Numbered from the stretch's first letter, positions 25,734 through 34,990 are shown. The stretch is 64,000 bases of DNA from Lachnospiraceae bacterium (GCA_029067085.1 JAIEFE010000015.1:119633-183632); one strand, 5' to 3'. Notes: a model not told the origin generated them from the sequence alone. Translations and numbers: made by a program.

Positions 25734-27053
25734 CTAAATCTGGGAGAGGACGAAAATATCGTAGATAGCCTTGATAGCCGTCTCAAAATCGGCATTGGCC
25801 ACACCGATGATAATATTTAACTCACTGGATCCTTGGTCTATCATCTTAACATTGACATTTGCGTGGGCCAAGGCGGAGAATATTCTGCCGGCTGTACCGC
25901 GGGTAGATTTCATTCCGCGTCCCACCACGGCGATCAATGCCAGATCCGCCTCGATATCGATGGCGTCCGGATCCGCCAGCCTGTGAATGCCGGAAACCAC
26001 TTTCTGCTCCTTGTGCATAAATTCATCCTGATGCACAAACACGGTCATGGTGTCGATGCCGGAGGGCACATGCTCAAAAGATATCTCATTCTCTTCAAAA
26101 GCCTGTAATACTTTGCGCCCGAAGCCGATCTCTGAATTCATCATATCCTTTTCTATGTTGACTGCACAGAAGCCCTTCTTGCCGGCAATGCCGGTGATCA
26201 CATACTTCGGCTTCTGGCAGGTGCTCTCCACGATCCAGGTGCCGTTATCCTCCGGTGCGTTGGTATTGCGGATATTAATGGGAATTCCCTCGCTCCTGAC
26301 CGGAAAGATCGCATCCTCGTGCAGGACATTAAAGCCCATGTAACACAACTCGCGAAGTTCTCTGTAGGTGATGGTCTCAATGCCCTTGGGTTTAAAGATG
26401 ATCCTTGGATCCGCCACCAGAACGCCGGAGACATCCGTCCAGTTCTCATATACGTTTGCTTTGATCGCCCTCGCCACGATGGAACCCGTGATATCGGAAC
26501 CACCTCTGGAAAAGGTCTTTACCCTGCCGTCCTCATACGCTCCGTAAAATCCCGGGATCACCGCAGACTCGACTCCCGCAAGACGCTCTCTCATCAGGCG
26601 GTTCGTCTCTTCCGCATCATGCTCTCCGTCAGCCTTAAAGCGGATCACCTCAGCCGCATCCACAAAGGTATAGCCCAGATACTGTGCCATGATGATGCCG
26701 TTTAAATATTCGCCACGGGAAGCCGCATAATCAGAACCGGCCTTCTCCCGAAAATTCTTCTCAATCGTCTTAAACTCCTTGTCCAGGGAAAGCTTTAAAC
26801 CCAGTCCGTCTATGATCTCCTGATACCTGTCCCTGATCATAGAAAGCGCCTCGGAAAAATCCTCTCCCTTTTCCGCCAGCCCATAGCAGGCATAGAGCAT
26901 ATCCGTGACCTTCGTATCATCCGAAGAGCGCTTTCCGGGCGCGGAGGGCACCACAAATCTGCGCTCCTTATCTGCCCGAATGATATCTCCCACTTTCTTA
27001 AACTGTTCTGCGTTTGCCAGAGAGCTCCCGCCAAACTTAACAACCTTATTCAT
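25734..27053 (-). CDS. Aspartate kinase
   Basis: About 439 residues. The amino acid kinase domain begins NKVVKFGGSSLANAEQF and includes SRGGSDITGSIVARAI; two ACT domains near the C-terminus (about residues 295-439) should provide feedback control by lysine and/or threonine. It phosphorylates aspartate, the first step to lysine, methionine and threonine. An upstream in-frame start at 27113 would overlap the hom gene; the ATG at 27053 follows AAGAGGT and fits the family N-terminus. It lies just downstream of hom, which makes the next committed step toward threonine. Confidence 0.93.
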   Translation of the reverse strand: MNKVVKFGGSSLANAEQFKKVGDIIRADKERRFVVPSAPGKRSSDDTKVTDMLYACYGLAEKGEDFSEALSMIRDRYQEIIDGLGLKLSLDKEFKTIEKNFREKAGSDYAASRGEYLNGIIMAQYLGYTFVDAAEVIRFKADGEHDAEETNRLMRERLAGVESAVIPGFYGAYEDGRVKTFSRGGSDITGSIVARAIKANVYENWTDVSGVLVADPRIIFKPKGIETITYRELRELCYMGFNVLHEDAIFPVRSEGIPINIRNTNAPEDNGTWIVESTCQKPKYVITGIAGKKGFCAVNIEKDMMNSEIGFGRKVLQAFEENEISFEHVPSGIDTMTVFVHQDEFMHKEQKVVSGIHRLADPDAIDIEADLALIAVVGRGMKSTRGTAGRIFSALAHANVNVKMIDQGSSELNIIIGVANADFETAIKAIYDIFVLSQI

Positions 27054-27075
27054 CCCTTCGTACCTCTTACCCTGA

Positions 27076-28281
27076 TCATGCCATGATCCGAATCCTGTTG
27101 ATGCATCCGCCAAGTTTCTCTATCTTTTCGTCAAATTCCTTTTCTGACATCATCTGTGTCATAAAAGCAAATTCCTCTGCTATCCCAACATTGATCTCCG
27201 CAAGCGCTCCAAAGGCCGCCATCGCCGCCTCCCGTTTGTCCGCGGACACTCTGACAAAAAACTTTCGTTTTCCGCATCCGACATCAGCCACCTTCACCTG
27301 CTCCTCGTCCCAGAAGCACATGATCGTCTTGCCCTGATGTCTCGCACAATCCACCACATCAGAGACTACCGCACTGGCCGTTGGTAACTTTCCCGCTCCG
27401 CGCCCGTAATACATGGAGTCCCCCAGCATATTACCGTGTACATACACAGCGTTAAAGACATCGTTCACACTGTAGAGAGGATGATCCCTGGATATCAGAA
27501 AGGGAGCGACCATGGCAAAAAATCCATCTTCGGTATCCTGACTGAGAGCCAGAAGCTTAACGGATTTGTTCATCTGCTTCGCGTACTTAAAATCCGCCGA
27601 AGTGATCTTCGTGATCCCCTCTGTGTAGATATCCTCGTAATGCACACTTTTTCCGGTCATCAGAGAAGATAGGATCGCAATCTTGCGGCAGGCATCATAC
27701 CCTTCCACATCAGCCTCGGGATTTTTCTCGGCGTATCCCTTGTCCTGCGCCTCTTTTAAAACATCCTCAAAATCGGCTCCCTCCCTGTCCATCTTCGTGA
27801 GAATATAGTTTGTGGTGCCGTTTAAGATGCCTGTGATACTGTCGATGTGCTCCGCCGTGAGGGAGTAGTTCAAAGGGCGGATGATAGGAATCCCGCCGCC
27901 GACACTGGCCTCAAAGAGATAATTGCAATGATTCTCCCTGGCAAGGCGCAGAAGTTCAGGACCGTGAGCCGCCACAAGTTCCTTGTTGGAAGTACACACG
28001 CTTTTTCCCGCAAGAAGGGCCCGCTTTGTGAAGTCATATGCCGGCTTCGTGCCGCCCATAGTCTCACAGATGATCTTCACCTCTGCGTCCTTTAAGATGA
28101 CCTCATAATCATGCACTACCTTGTTCTCATAGGGGTCTCCCGGAAAATCCCGCAGATCCAAAATATACTTTACCGCCAGATCTTCCCCCGCCTTTTTGTT
28201 GATATCGGCTTTATTCGTCTCGATCACTTCTACGACGCCGCTTCCAACAGTGCCGTATCCCAATACCGCTATCTGAATCAT
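27076..28281 (-). CDS. hom: Homoserine dehydrogenase
   Basis: 401 residues. The NAD(P)-binding Rossmann start IQIAVLGYGTVGSGVVEVI, the catalytic region GGGIPIIRPLNYSLTAEHID, GILNGTTNYILTKM and NPEADVEGYDACRKIAILS, and a C-terminal ACT-like domain for threonine feedback. It reduces aspartate semialdehyde to homoserine. The hom-aspartokinase pair is transcribed together, with 22 bases between. Confidence 0.95.
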   Translation of the reverse strand: MIQIAVLGYGTVGSGVVEVIETNKADINKKAGEDLAVKYILDLRDFPGDPYENKVVHDYEVILKDAEVKIICETMGGTKPAYDFTKRALLAGKSVCTSNKELVAAHGPELLRLARENHCNYLFEASVGGGIPIIRPLNYSLTAEHIDSITGILNGTTNYILTKMDREGADFEDVLKEAQDKGYAEKNPEADVEGYDACRKIAILSSLMTGKSVHYEDIYTEGITKITSADFKYAKQMNKSVKLLALSQDTEDGFFAMVAPFLISRDHPLYSVNDVFNAVYVHGNMLGDSMYYGRGAGKLPTASAVVSDVVDCARHQGKTIMCFWDEEQVKVADVGCGKRKFFVRVSADKREAAMAAFGALAEINVGIAEEFAFMTQMMSEKEFDEKIEKLGGCINRIRIMA

Positions 28282-28388
28282 TCTCTTCCTCCATATCCGA
28301 GTTACTTACCGTATCCCTCTTTCTCTTGACTACATCAGTCAATTACACGCATCTCGTGTACTGCCTCATCGGATGCCGAAGAGGTCTC

Positions 28389-29627
28389 CTACACCAGCGG
28401 ATACTTATCCGTCAGCGTCTTGATGATGGCCTGTGCCTTGTTGATACCGGCCTCGCCTTCCTTTATGACGATGGAAATTGCCTCTGCAACCTGCTCCATA
28501 TCCGCCGTATTCAGACCACGTGACGTAGCCGCAGGTGTGCCCAGACGAATACCGCTGGTCACAAAAGGAGATTTGGGATCGTTCGGGATGGTATTCTTGT
28601 TTGCCGTGATATGGGCCTCGTCAAGAAGCTTTTCCACCGCCTTGCCCGTCAAGTCATAGTTCGTCAGATCCACCAGCATCAGATGATTGTCCGTGCCTCC
28701 GGAGACGATCTTGATATCTCTTGCCTGCAGCGCCTTACAGAGCGCCTGTGCATTGTCAGCCACATTCTTCATATAGGTCTTAAAGTCATCGGACAAGGCT
28801 TCCTTAAAGCACACCGCTTTCGCCGCGATCACATGCATCAACGGACCTCCCTGAATACCGGGGAAGATCGCCTTGTTGAAATTGTATTGATCGGCCACTT
28901 CCTGACTCGACATGATCATACCGCCTCTGGGCCCACGCAGGGTCTTGTGGGTAGTAGTGGTCGTCACATGAGCGTAGGGAATGGGAGTCGGGTGAAGACC
29001 CGCCGCCACAAGGCCTGCGATGTGGGCGATATCCACCATCAGCACCGCGCCTACCTCGTCCGCAATCTCTCTGAATTTTTTAAAGTCAAGAGTTCTCGCA
29101 TAAGCGGAAGCGCCCGCCACGATCATTTTCGGCCTGCACTCCAACGCTATTTTTCTCACATTATCGTAATCGAGGAAACCTTCATCATTTACACCGTAAG
29201 GCACACAGTTAAAATATTTGCCGGACATGTTGACCGGTGAACCGTGTGAGAGATGCCCTCCATGATCCAGATTCATGCCCATGAAGGTGTCGCCCGGTTC
29301 CATCACCGCGAAAAAGACAGCCATATTCGCCTGTGCGCCGGAATGAGGCTGTACGTTGACATACTCACAGCCAAAAAGCTCCTTTGCACGGTCTCTGGCC
29401 AGATCCTCCACCACGTCCACGCACTCGCAGCCGCCGTAGTATCTTTTGCCCGGATATCCTTCCGCATACTTGTTTGTCAGGGGACTTCCCATTGCAGCCA
29501 TGACAGCCTTACTCACCCAGTTCTCGGACGCGATCAGCTCAATATGGGAATTCTGCCTGTTCTGTTCGTCAAGAATCGCCTGCGCGATCTGGGGGTCTAC
29601 GTTCCTTACCTCATCCAATGAATACAT
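28389..29627 (-). CDS. glyA: Serine hydroxymethyltransferase
   Basis: About 412 residues. It has the PLP enzyme signatures [45 protein letters not shown] and the lysine motif [16 protein letters not shown]. It interconverts serine and glycine while charging tetrahydrofolate, feeding thyA and purine synthesis. The ATG at 29627 follows AGGATAAGAGGA and begins at the conserved region; an in-frame start at 29648 is less likely. It has its own promoter with a leader hairpin. Confidence 0.96.
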   Translation of the reverse strand: MYSLDEVRNVDPQIAQAILDEQNRQNSHIELIASENWVSKAVMAAMGSPLTNKYAEGYPGKRYYGGCECVDVVEDLARDRAKELFGCEYVNVQPHSGAQANMAVFFAVMEPGDTFMGMNLDHGGHLSHGSPVNMSGKYFNCVPYGVNDEGFLDYDNVRKIALECRPKMIVAGASAYARTLDFKKFREIADEVGAVLMVDIAHIAGLVAAGLHPTPIPYAHVTTTTTHKTLRGPRGGMIMSSQEVADQYNFNKAIFPGIQGGPLMHVIAAKAVCFKEALSDDFKTYMKNVADNAQALCKALQARDIKIVSGGTDNHLMLVDLTNYDLTGKAVEKLLDEAHITANKNTIPNDPKSPFVTSGIRLGTPAATSRGLNTADMEQVAEAISIVIKEGEAGINKAQAIIKTLTDKYPLV

Positions 29628-29666
29628 TCCTCTTATCCTGCCTTTCAAAATGGTTTACACCGCCGT

Positions 29667-29694
29667 TGTCCCCGTAGATAGCACTATGGGGACA
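29667..29694 (-). promoter_or_regulatory. Hairpin in the glyA leader
   Basis: TGTCCCC and GGGGACA (29694-29688 and 29673-29667 on the minus strand) pair, with an inner TAG/CTA extension. It begins about 6-8 bases after the expected transcription start, so it may stabilise the mRNA 5' end. No known riboswitch pattern was recognised. Confidence 0.5.
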
Positions 29695-29706
29695 TTTCAA
29701 ATCAAT

Positions 29707-29735
29707 ATTATAAGGTATTATGTTATGTATTGCAA
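29707..29735 (-). promoter_or_regulatory. glyA promoter
   Basis: Minus strand: TTGCAA (29735-29730), a 17-base spacer and TATAAT (29712-29707). Confidence 0.7.
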
Positions 29736-29852
29736 ATAAAATTTATGACATTTCTCAAGGAAGTCTTATGGAAATCTCGACACAGAGACACATCTTTGGC
29801 ATAATGAATAGTTTTTCATAAATTTTTAAGAAAACTTTATGGAATTCTTATT

Positions 29853-29880
29853 TTGACTTTTCCCCCTAATCTGCTAATAT
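29853..29880 (+). promoter_or_regulatory. Promoter of the PAP2 gene
   Basis: TTGACT (29853-29858), a 16-base spacer and TAATAT (29875-29880). Confidence 0.55.
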
Positions 29881-29886
29881 GAAGTG

Positions 29887-29965
29887 AAAGATTGGAAACT
29901 AAAATTTTCAATCAGCGCAAAGAACAGCGCCGAAAAAGCGCAGACCGTAAAACGGAATCTCTGAA
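29887..29965 (+). promoter_or_regulatory. Folded leader of the PAP2 gene, unassigned
   Basis: Three small stems can form in a row: GATTG/CAATC, GCGC/GCGC around AAAGAACA, and CCG/CGG around TAAAA. This may be a regulatory leader, but it fits no riboswitch that I recognise. Confidence 0.3.
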
Positions 29966-29982
29966 TTGAGGATGTAACTGAT

Positions 29983-30711
29983 ATGGAAAAATTACTTGCC
30001 GGAAAAAAGGATGCGCCACGATTCTTTTTCAGAATCTGCCGCTTCTATTATAATAAATATCGGCATGCGCTGCCGCTTCTGCTCTATGGGCTTGTTTATA
30101 TGCAGTGGTTTGCCTGGCTGGAGCGGAATGTGACAAACCGCTTTCACCTGATTCATGTAAAGCCGGACGACTATATCCCCTTCTGCGAGGTGTTCGTCGT
30201 CCCCTATCTGCTGTGGTTCGCCTATGTGGCGGTAGTTGTCCTCTATTTCTTCTTCAAGGACAAGGACGACTATTTCAGGACTTGCACTTTCCTGTTTACC
30301 GGAATGACAGTCTTTCTGATCATCAGCACGCTCTGGCCAAACGGCCACGATCTACGCCCTGCCGTCATGCCCAGAGATAATCTGTTCACCGGACTTGTGT
30401 CCGCGCTCTACAGAACGGATACGCCGACGAACCTCTGGCCGAGCATCCACGTTTACAATTCGCTCGGCTGCCACATTGCGGTGATGAAAAGTGAAAAACT
30501 TGCGAAGAAGCGGTACATCCGCATCTGCTCGTTTATCCTGTGTATCTCCATCATCTTATCGACTGTATTGATCAAACAGCACTCCGTATTTGATGTGGTC
30601 ACAGCTTTCATCATGGCGGCTGTCATGTACGGTGTCGTATACTGTTCAGACAAGCTCCTGCATCTCTATCACAGCCTGCGGCGCAAACACAGACGCAAGC
30701 CGGCACACTAG
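29983..30711 (+). CDS. PAP2-family membrane phosphatase/transferase
   Basis: 242 residues with about six membrane helices. The PAP2 motifs are partly visible: NLWPSIHVYNSLGC (PSxH) and STVLIKQHSVFDVV (S...H...D). The arrangement resembles the AUR1/inositol-phosphorylceramide-synthase-like branch rather than undecaprenyl pyrophosphatases. It probably handles lipid phosphate at the membrane; the exact substrate cannot be read. Monocistronic, with its own promoter and terminator. Confidence 0.8.
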   Translation: MEKLLAGKKDAPRFFFRICRFYYNKYRHALPLLLYGLVYMQWFAWLERNVTNRFHLIHVKPDDYIPFCEVFVVPYLLWFAYVAVVVLYFFFKDKDDYFRTCTFLFTGMTVFLIISTLWPNGHDLRPAVMPRDNLFTGLVSALYRTDTPTNLWPSIHVYNSLGCHIAVMKSEKLAKKRYIRICSFILCISIILSTVLIKQHSVFDVVTAFIMAAVMYGVVYCSDKLLHLYHSLRRKHRRKPAH

Positions 30712-30754
30712 TACAAAATCAAATGGTTAATACTGTTGCAAGTTCTTATATAAC

Positions 30755-30790
30755 AAAAAGAGGGTTCCGCGATACGGAATCCTCTTTTTT
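30755..30790. terminator. Intrinsic terminator
   Basis: AAAAAGAGGgTTCCG / CGGAAtCCTCTTTTT with loop CGATA, followed by more T. It separates the PAP2 gene and the convergent glycosyltransferase gene and can work in both directions. Confidence 0.85.
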
Positions 30791-30801
30791 TCACACTCTC
30801 C

Positions 30802-31827
30802 TTAATTAAACTGAAAGAACCTCCTGCATATCCGATAACCCTCCACGGAGATCTTTCGACCTCCCCTGCCGGGAAGATTCATGGAATTACCAAGCACACC
30901 GTACCGCAGGCGGATGAAAAGCCCCAAATCCTTTTGTCTGATATATTCCCAGAGCTGCGCCTTCTTCTCAAGATTCTCCTCCGTACCGGAACGGATCAGC
31001 ATAATGGATGAAATGACTGTGATAATCTCCAGATAGTTTATCATGTACCTCTTCAGCTTTCGCTTTCCGCATATCTTCGCCTTCTTTTCTACGAGGTAAT
31101 CTATCATGCGCATATTGACCCGGATCTGCTGATCAATCCTGCCGATCATGATCTCCTCATTGACCGACTGTCCCTCTCTGCCGATATAGTAACGGTAGAA
31201 ATTCACATCCATATAATACATATTCTTCACATAGGGAAGCGGCTCAAACACAAAGAGATTGTCCACATAGAAGGTTTTCTCCGGAAGGCTCAGGCCGCAC
31301 TCCCGCAAAAGCTTCGTACGAAAAATCACGGAATGCATGAGAATGTACTGTCCCTTGCGAAAATGTCTCACCTCGTTCCAGCCAAATATCCTGTCCTGCG
31401 GAAGAGCATGATGATACTTCATCACCTTATGTTTCTTTACGCCCTCTTTCTCGTAAACAAAATTGCTGATCAACATATCCAGCATTTCTCCACCTGCGAT
31501 AATATCCCGCAGGGTATCAAGAATCTTTCGATAGGCACTCTCCTTCACCCAGTCATCGCTGTCAACTACCTTATAGTAGAGACCTTCAGCATGTTCAATC
31601 CCTGTGTTCACAGCAGAGCCATGTCCCCCGTTCTCCTTATGGATGGCCCTGACAATAGAGGGATATCGTTTCTCATAAGAGTCCGCGATTTCTCCCGTCC
31701 TGTCGGAAGAACCGTCGTCTACGATCAGAATTTCCACGTCCTCACCGCCCACAAGCAGCGAGTCAATACACTTTTCCATATATGCCTGCGAATTATAACA
31801 AGGTACTGCCACAGATAGTAATTTCAT
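30802..31827 (-). CDS. Family 2 glycosyltransferase
   Basis: About 341 residues. The GT-A domain begins LLSVAVPCYNSQAYMEKCID and contains EILIVDDGSSDRTGEIAD, KENGGHGSAVNTGIEHA and the DSDDW metal-binding motif. The C-terminal ~120 residues are basic and helical. It transfers a sugar from a nucleotide-sugar to an unknown acceptor, perhaps for surface glycans. No other glycan genes lie next to it. The ATG at 31827 matches the family N-terminus; a TTG at 31851 is also in frame. Confidence 0.85.
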   Translation of the reverse strand: MKLLSVAVPCYNSQAYMEKCIDSLLVGGEDVEILIVDDGSSDRTGEIADSYEKRYPSIVRAIHKENGGHGSAVNTGIEHAEGLYYKVVDSDDWVKESAYRKILDTLRDIIAGGEMLDMLISNFVYEKEGVKKHKVMKYHHALPQDRIFGWNEVRHFRKGQYILMHSVIFRTKLLRECGLSLPEKTFYVDNLFVFEPLPYVKNMYYMDVNFYRYYIGREGQSVNEEIMIGRIDQQIRVNMRMIDYLVEKKAKICGKRKLKRYMINYLEIITVISSIMLIRSGTEENLEKKAQLWEYIRQKDLGLFIRLRYGVLGNSMNLPGRGGRKISVEGYRICRRFFQFN

Positions 31828-31929
31828 ATCAGATATCCATGCCTTTCTCAAGTATGATTGTCTGTCAACTCACCCTGTCATTCTATCACAATATTCTTCT
31901 GAAATGTTGACCGTTTTCTTAGGTTTTTC

Positions 31930-33039
31930 TTATTTTTTTCTGTTTGTTCTCACCATCTCCACCTGCTCGGCGTAAACCGCAAACGCGGAGGGAATCGGAT
32001 AAGCGGACCTTGTCTTCTCAGGCTCAACAAAAACAAGCGTCTGCGCCTTCTCTCCTGTCTCCATGGCACTAAGCTCGTCCACTCTGACCAGATAGCCGAT
32101 CATATGCCATTCCTTATGCGTAAAGATATGTTTCGCCGGGGGGAGCTCCTTGATTCTGATGGGTGAAAGACCAAGCTCTCTCAAATAGGAAGCCACCTGC
32201 CTCTCCTCACAATGCCCATCCAGAGAAGGGAACTCGTACATTCCTGCAAGAAGCCCCCTGTCCGGCCGCTTGCGAAGCGCTATCCGGTCTGCGTCCTGTA
32301 TGACCAGTATCGTCCTCTCCTCAATGCGTCTCGGCTTCTTTTTCGCTTTTTTCGGAAATTCGGCTGTCTTTTCCTCCTGTTTGGCCATGCAAAACGCTTC
32401 CCACGGGCAGCTCTCGCATCTGGGTGCACCGTTTGGTATGCACACCGTAGCTCCAAGTTCCATGAGCGCCTGATTGAAATCGCCGGGACGATCCTTCGGC
32501 ATCACTCGGATAAGCTCCTCCTCCACCGCCCTCTTCACTTTGGCATCCAATATATCTCTGTCGTCTACGCGCAGTCTGGCAAGGATCCGCAGCACATTGC
32601 CGTCTACCGCCGGGTAAACCTTTCCGAAAGCGATAGAGGCGATCGCTCCTGCTGTGTAGCTGCCGATCCCCGGAAGAGACAAAAGCGCCTCCCGTTCCTC
32701 CGGCATCCGTCCTTCGTACTCCTCTACCACGATCTGCGCCGCCTTTTTCAGATTTCTGGCACGATTATAGTAGCCCAGACCCTCCCAGAGCTTCAGAAGA
32801 TGCTCCTCCTCCACCGCCGCAAGGCTTTCGATATCGGGAAGTGCCTGCAAAAAACGATCGTAGTAAGGCTTCACCGCCTCCACTCTGGTCTGCTGCAGCA
32901 TGATCTCAGAAAGCCACACATGATAGGACGTAGGTTCCTCCCGCCAGGGCAAAATACGTCTTCCCTGATCGTACCAATCAAGCAGAGGCTTCACAATTCT
33001 GTCTGTCAGCTCCGTATCCGCTGTCTTTTCGTATCCCAT
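31930..33039 (-). CDS. mutY: A/G-specific adenine DNA glycosylase
   Basis: 369 residues. The HhH-GPD domain starts YDQGRRILPWREEPTSYHVW and has the helix-hairpin-helix LLSLPGIGSYTAGAIASIAFG and the catalytic Asp in VDGNVLRILAR. The four-Cys [4Fe-4S] loop is C...CESCPWEAFC. The C-terminal NUDIX-like domain (GLLAGMYEFPSLDG) recognises 8-oxoguanine. It removes adenine paired with 8-oxoG. It lies 13 bases after the 5'-nucleotidase gene in a set headed by a LexA-controlled promoter. Confidence 0.95.
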   Translation of the reverse strand: MGYEKTADTELTDRIVKPLLDWYDQGRRILPWREEPTSYHVWLSEIMLQQTRVEAVKPYYDRFLQALPDIESLAAVEEEHLLKLWEGLGYYNRARNLKKAAQIVVEEYEGRMPEEREALLSLPGIGSYTAGAIASIAFGKVYPAVDGNVLRILARLRVDDRDILDAKVKRAVEEELIRVMPKDRPGDFNQALMELGATVCIPNGAPRCESCPWEAFCMAKQEEKTAEFPKKAKKKPRRIEERTILVIQDADRIALRKRPDRGLLAGMYEFPSLDGHCEERQVASYLRELGLSPIRIKELPPAKHIFTHKEWHMIGYLVRVDELSAMETGEKAQTLVFVEPEKTRSAYPIPSAFAVYAEQVEMVRTNRKK

Positions 33040-33052
33040 AAATCAATTTCCT

Positions 33053-33994
33053 TTAACTGCTGTCCTTCTCTTCTATCTCCTCCGCACACTCTCTGTTCCT
33101 GTAGGGAACTCTGGCCGAAGGAACCACCTCGGAAGCCGTAAGCGTATGTGCAGGCTGGTCGTCAAAGAAAATATGCGCGCCAAATGCCTGCAGCACATCC
33201 CTCTTTTTTATCCCACCCAAGAAGAACACCTCATCGATACGCACATCCCACGCCCGCAGCGTGCGGATAACGCGCTCGTGCGCAGGCGCACATCTGGTCG
33301 TAACCAAAGCCGTCCTGATCGGCACATCCTCCACCGGATAATCTTTCTGGAGCTTTGAAAGCGTCTTTAAAAATTTCGCGAAAGGCCCCGCCTGCAGAGG
33401 ATTGTTCGCATTCCGCCTCTCGTTCTCCTCAAAGGCCTCCAATCCTTTTTCCTGAAAGATTTGCTCCGATTCATCCGAAAAAAGCACTGCATCGCCGTCG
33501 AAGGCGATCCTGATCTGCCTGATCTGATGCTCGCAGTCGTAGGTCGCTATCCCCTCCGTGCAAATAATACCCGCCGCAATGTTCGAGTCGATTGCCCGCT
33601 GCACATCGTCCTCGCAGGCCGACAGGAAGAGGTCTGTCTTAAATGCCGACAGGTATGGCGCAAGAGAAGCCCCTCCTGCAAGCACCGCTCTGGTGATGCG
33701 AAGTCCGTAATGCTCAATCGCCTTAAAGACCCGCAGAGAGGTGTCGGGACTGTTTCTGGACATGATGATAACCTCCACGCATCCCTCTCTGCCCGGCAGC
33801 TCATTCAGGTTTAAGAGCGCCCGCACAAGCGGAAAGCCCGGTCCCGGGCGAAGCAGATCATCCTCGTGCTCCACCTGATAACGGCTGTAGGCCTCCACGC
33901 CCTCCTCCTCAAATATTTTGTTTTCATACGTCAGATCAAACAATGTTCGGGACGAAACGCCCACCACAAGTTTGTTCTCCAGATCGTAAGCCAT
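33053..33994 (-). CDS. Cytosolic 5'-nucleotidase (cN-I type)
   Basis: 313 residues of the 5'-nucleotidase family related to human cN-I. It begins MAYDLENKLVVGVSSRTLFDL and contains the HAD-like acid motif in this first stretch, EVIIMSRNSPDTSLRVF, AVLAGGASLAPYLSAF, and a late HIFFDDQPAHTLTASEVVPSARVPYR. It removes phosphate from nucleoside monophosphates. In an SOS-linked operon it could alter nucleotide pools during repair. 46 bases separate it from the DUF1653 gene upstream. Confidence 0.85.
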   Translation of the reverse strand: MAYDLENKLVVGVSSRTLFDLTYENKIFEEEGVEAYSRYQVEHEDDLLRPGPGFPLVRALLNLNELPGREGCVEVIIMSRNSPDTSLRVFKAIEHYGLRITRAVLAGGASLAPYLSAFKTDLFLSACEDDVQRAIDSNIAAGIICTEGIATYDCEHQIRQIRIAFDGDAVLFSDESEQIFQEKGLEAFEENERRNANNPLQAGPFAKFLKTLSKLQKDYPVEDVPIRTALVTTRCAPAHERVIRTLRAWDVRIDEVFFLGGIKKRDVLQAFGAHIFFDDQPAHTLTASEVVPSARVPYRNRECAEEIEEKDSS

Positions 33995-34040
33995 AAAGCA
34001 CCCCCGTCCGCAATCTCTCCGGCAGGGGTTCTTCGTTCCG

Positions 34041-34610
34041 CTATCTCAGTCTGTTACACTCATATTTCTCGAAGGTGCGCAGACAGTTCCTAAGCTCCGC
34101 GTATCTGTCCTCTATCTCGCCATCCTTGATCTCCAGATCCACGGACACCGCCATAGTGTTTATCATGTCGTCCGTAATCCTGTTATGGAGTGAATCGAGA
34201 ATCGTAAGCCGCTCTCCATAGGAACCGGCGTCGAGAAACTCCAACACCAGAGGATCGATATTCAATTGTTCGCCCGTCTCGACAGAATCGTTCTTCTCTG
34301 CCGATCGATCCGATGCTGTCTCAGAGTCCTCCCTCATCGACTGATCCTTCTCAGTCCCGGAGTACTCCTCCTCATCTTCCTCCCCGAGGAGGGCAAAGCG
34401 GTATTTTTGTCCGGCATCAGGATATTTCGTTCGATCCACCTCATCCATAAACATGGACAGAGGCCGCACATATGTCTCGAAGGGCTCGTACATCGCCTGA
34501 TAAACCACCATCAGCTCTCCCGTCTCGCTGTGCTTCGCAAGACACCTGATCTGATACTGCTTACCCTTAAAATGTCTGTACATGTCCTGTGGTCTGGGAT
34601 TATGTCTCAT
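34041..34610 (-). CDS. DUF1653 protein, first gene of an SOS-linked operon
   Basis: About 189 residues. The N-terminal DUF1653 domain (RPQDMYRHFKGKQYQIRCLA, YQAMYEPFETYVRPLSMFM) is a small beta-barrel family of unknown function. An acidic linker follows, then a helical C-terminal part (GSYGERLTILDSLHNRITDD). The ATG at 34610 follows AAGGAGATTCCT. An upstream promoter carries LexA boxes, so damage induction is expected. Downstream are a nucleotidase and mutY. Confidence 0.8.
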   Translation of the reverse strand: MRHNPRPQDMYRHFKGKQYQIRCLAKHSETGELMVVYQAMYEPFETYVRPLSMFMDEVDRTKYPDAGQKYRFALLGEEDEEEYSGTEKDQSMREDSETASDRSAEKNDSVETGEQLNIDPLVLEFLDAGSYGERLTILDSLHNRITDDMINTMAVSVDLEIKDGEIEDRYAELRNCLRTFEKYECNRLR

Positions 34611-34695
34611 AGGAATCTCCTTTTTCCAAATCATTCTCTATTAGTATAATCCCAAAATGCCGAATTGTCATTCCTTTCTCACCGCGAATCAGACA

Positions 34696-34744
34696 GAACA
34701 TTTGTTCTTGGTTTTAGTATAGAACAAATGTTCTGTCTTGTCAA
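34696..34744 (-). promoter_or_regulatory. LexA-controlled promoter with two SOS boxes
   Basis: Minus strand: TTGACA (34744-34739), a 17-base spacer, TATACT (34721-34716). One SOS box, GAACATTTGTTC (34733-34722), fills the spacer; a second, GAACAAATGTTC (34707-34696), covers the start region. Both match the Gram-positive LexA pattern GAAC-N4-GTTC. The downstream gene is DUF1653 at 34610. Confidence 0.85.
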
Positions 34745-34826
34745 CCTGCCTGCAACGTATCTGTGTTTTGTAATTTGATATTGACTGTTCGCAAAATTTA
34801 CAGGCAGGTCTCCTTCGCCTGCGCCT

Positions 34827-34904
34827 CTACATCACTGTCTCGCCCACGCAAAGAGCAGACACTAAAATCAATAATACCGTGATCATGCCAAAACCCCATT
34901 TCAT
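34827..34904 (-). CDS. 25-residue hydrophobic peptide
   Basis: An ATG at 34904 follows a perfect AAGGAGGTG ribosome site and encodes 25 residues: a short basic start (MKW) and a hydrophobic stretch (GFGMITVLLILVSALCVGET). It is membrane-helix sized and could be a small membrane protein, a type I toxin or a leader. It is upstream of, not under, the LexA promoter. A dyad TAAGTCC/GGACTTA (34943-34964) and a TATAGT-like -10 lie just before it. No relative is recognised. Confidence 0.5.
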   Translation of the reverse strand: MKWGFGMITVLLILVSALCVGETVM

Positions 34905-34942
34905 CTGCAACACCTCCTTGTTGAAATCACTATAGCATTTTA

Positions 34943-34964
34943 TAAGTCCTATAAACGGGACTTA
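34943..34964. promoter_or_regulatory. Dyad near the small-peptide promoter
   Basis: TAAGTCC-N8-GGACTTA, about 40 bases upstream of the peptide start and close to a TATAGT-like -10. It is a possible operator. Confidence 0.35.
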
Positions 34965-34990
34965 AATACCACAAAAAAAAGAAATAAAAA

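Larger units (their letters stand above)
29628..29982. other. 355-base divergent spacer (glyA / PAP2)
   Basis: It contains the glyA promoter and leader hairpin on the minus strand and the PAP2 gene promoter and folded leader on the plus strand. No small gene was recognised between them. Confidence 0.6.

Noticed and set aside
34696..34733. The paired GAAC-N4-GTTC sites as ends of a mobile element
   Set aside because: They sit exactly on a promoter in the LexA pattern, and no transposase or element lies between them.
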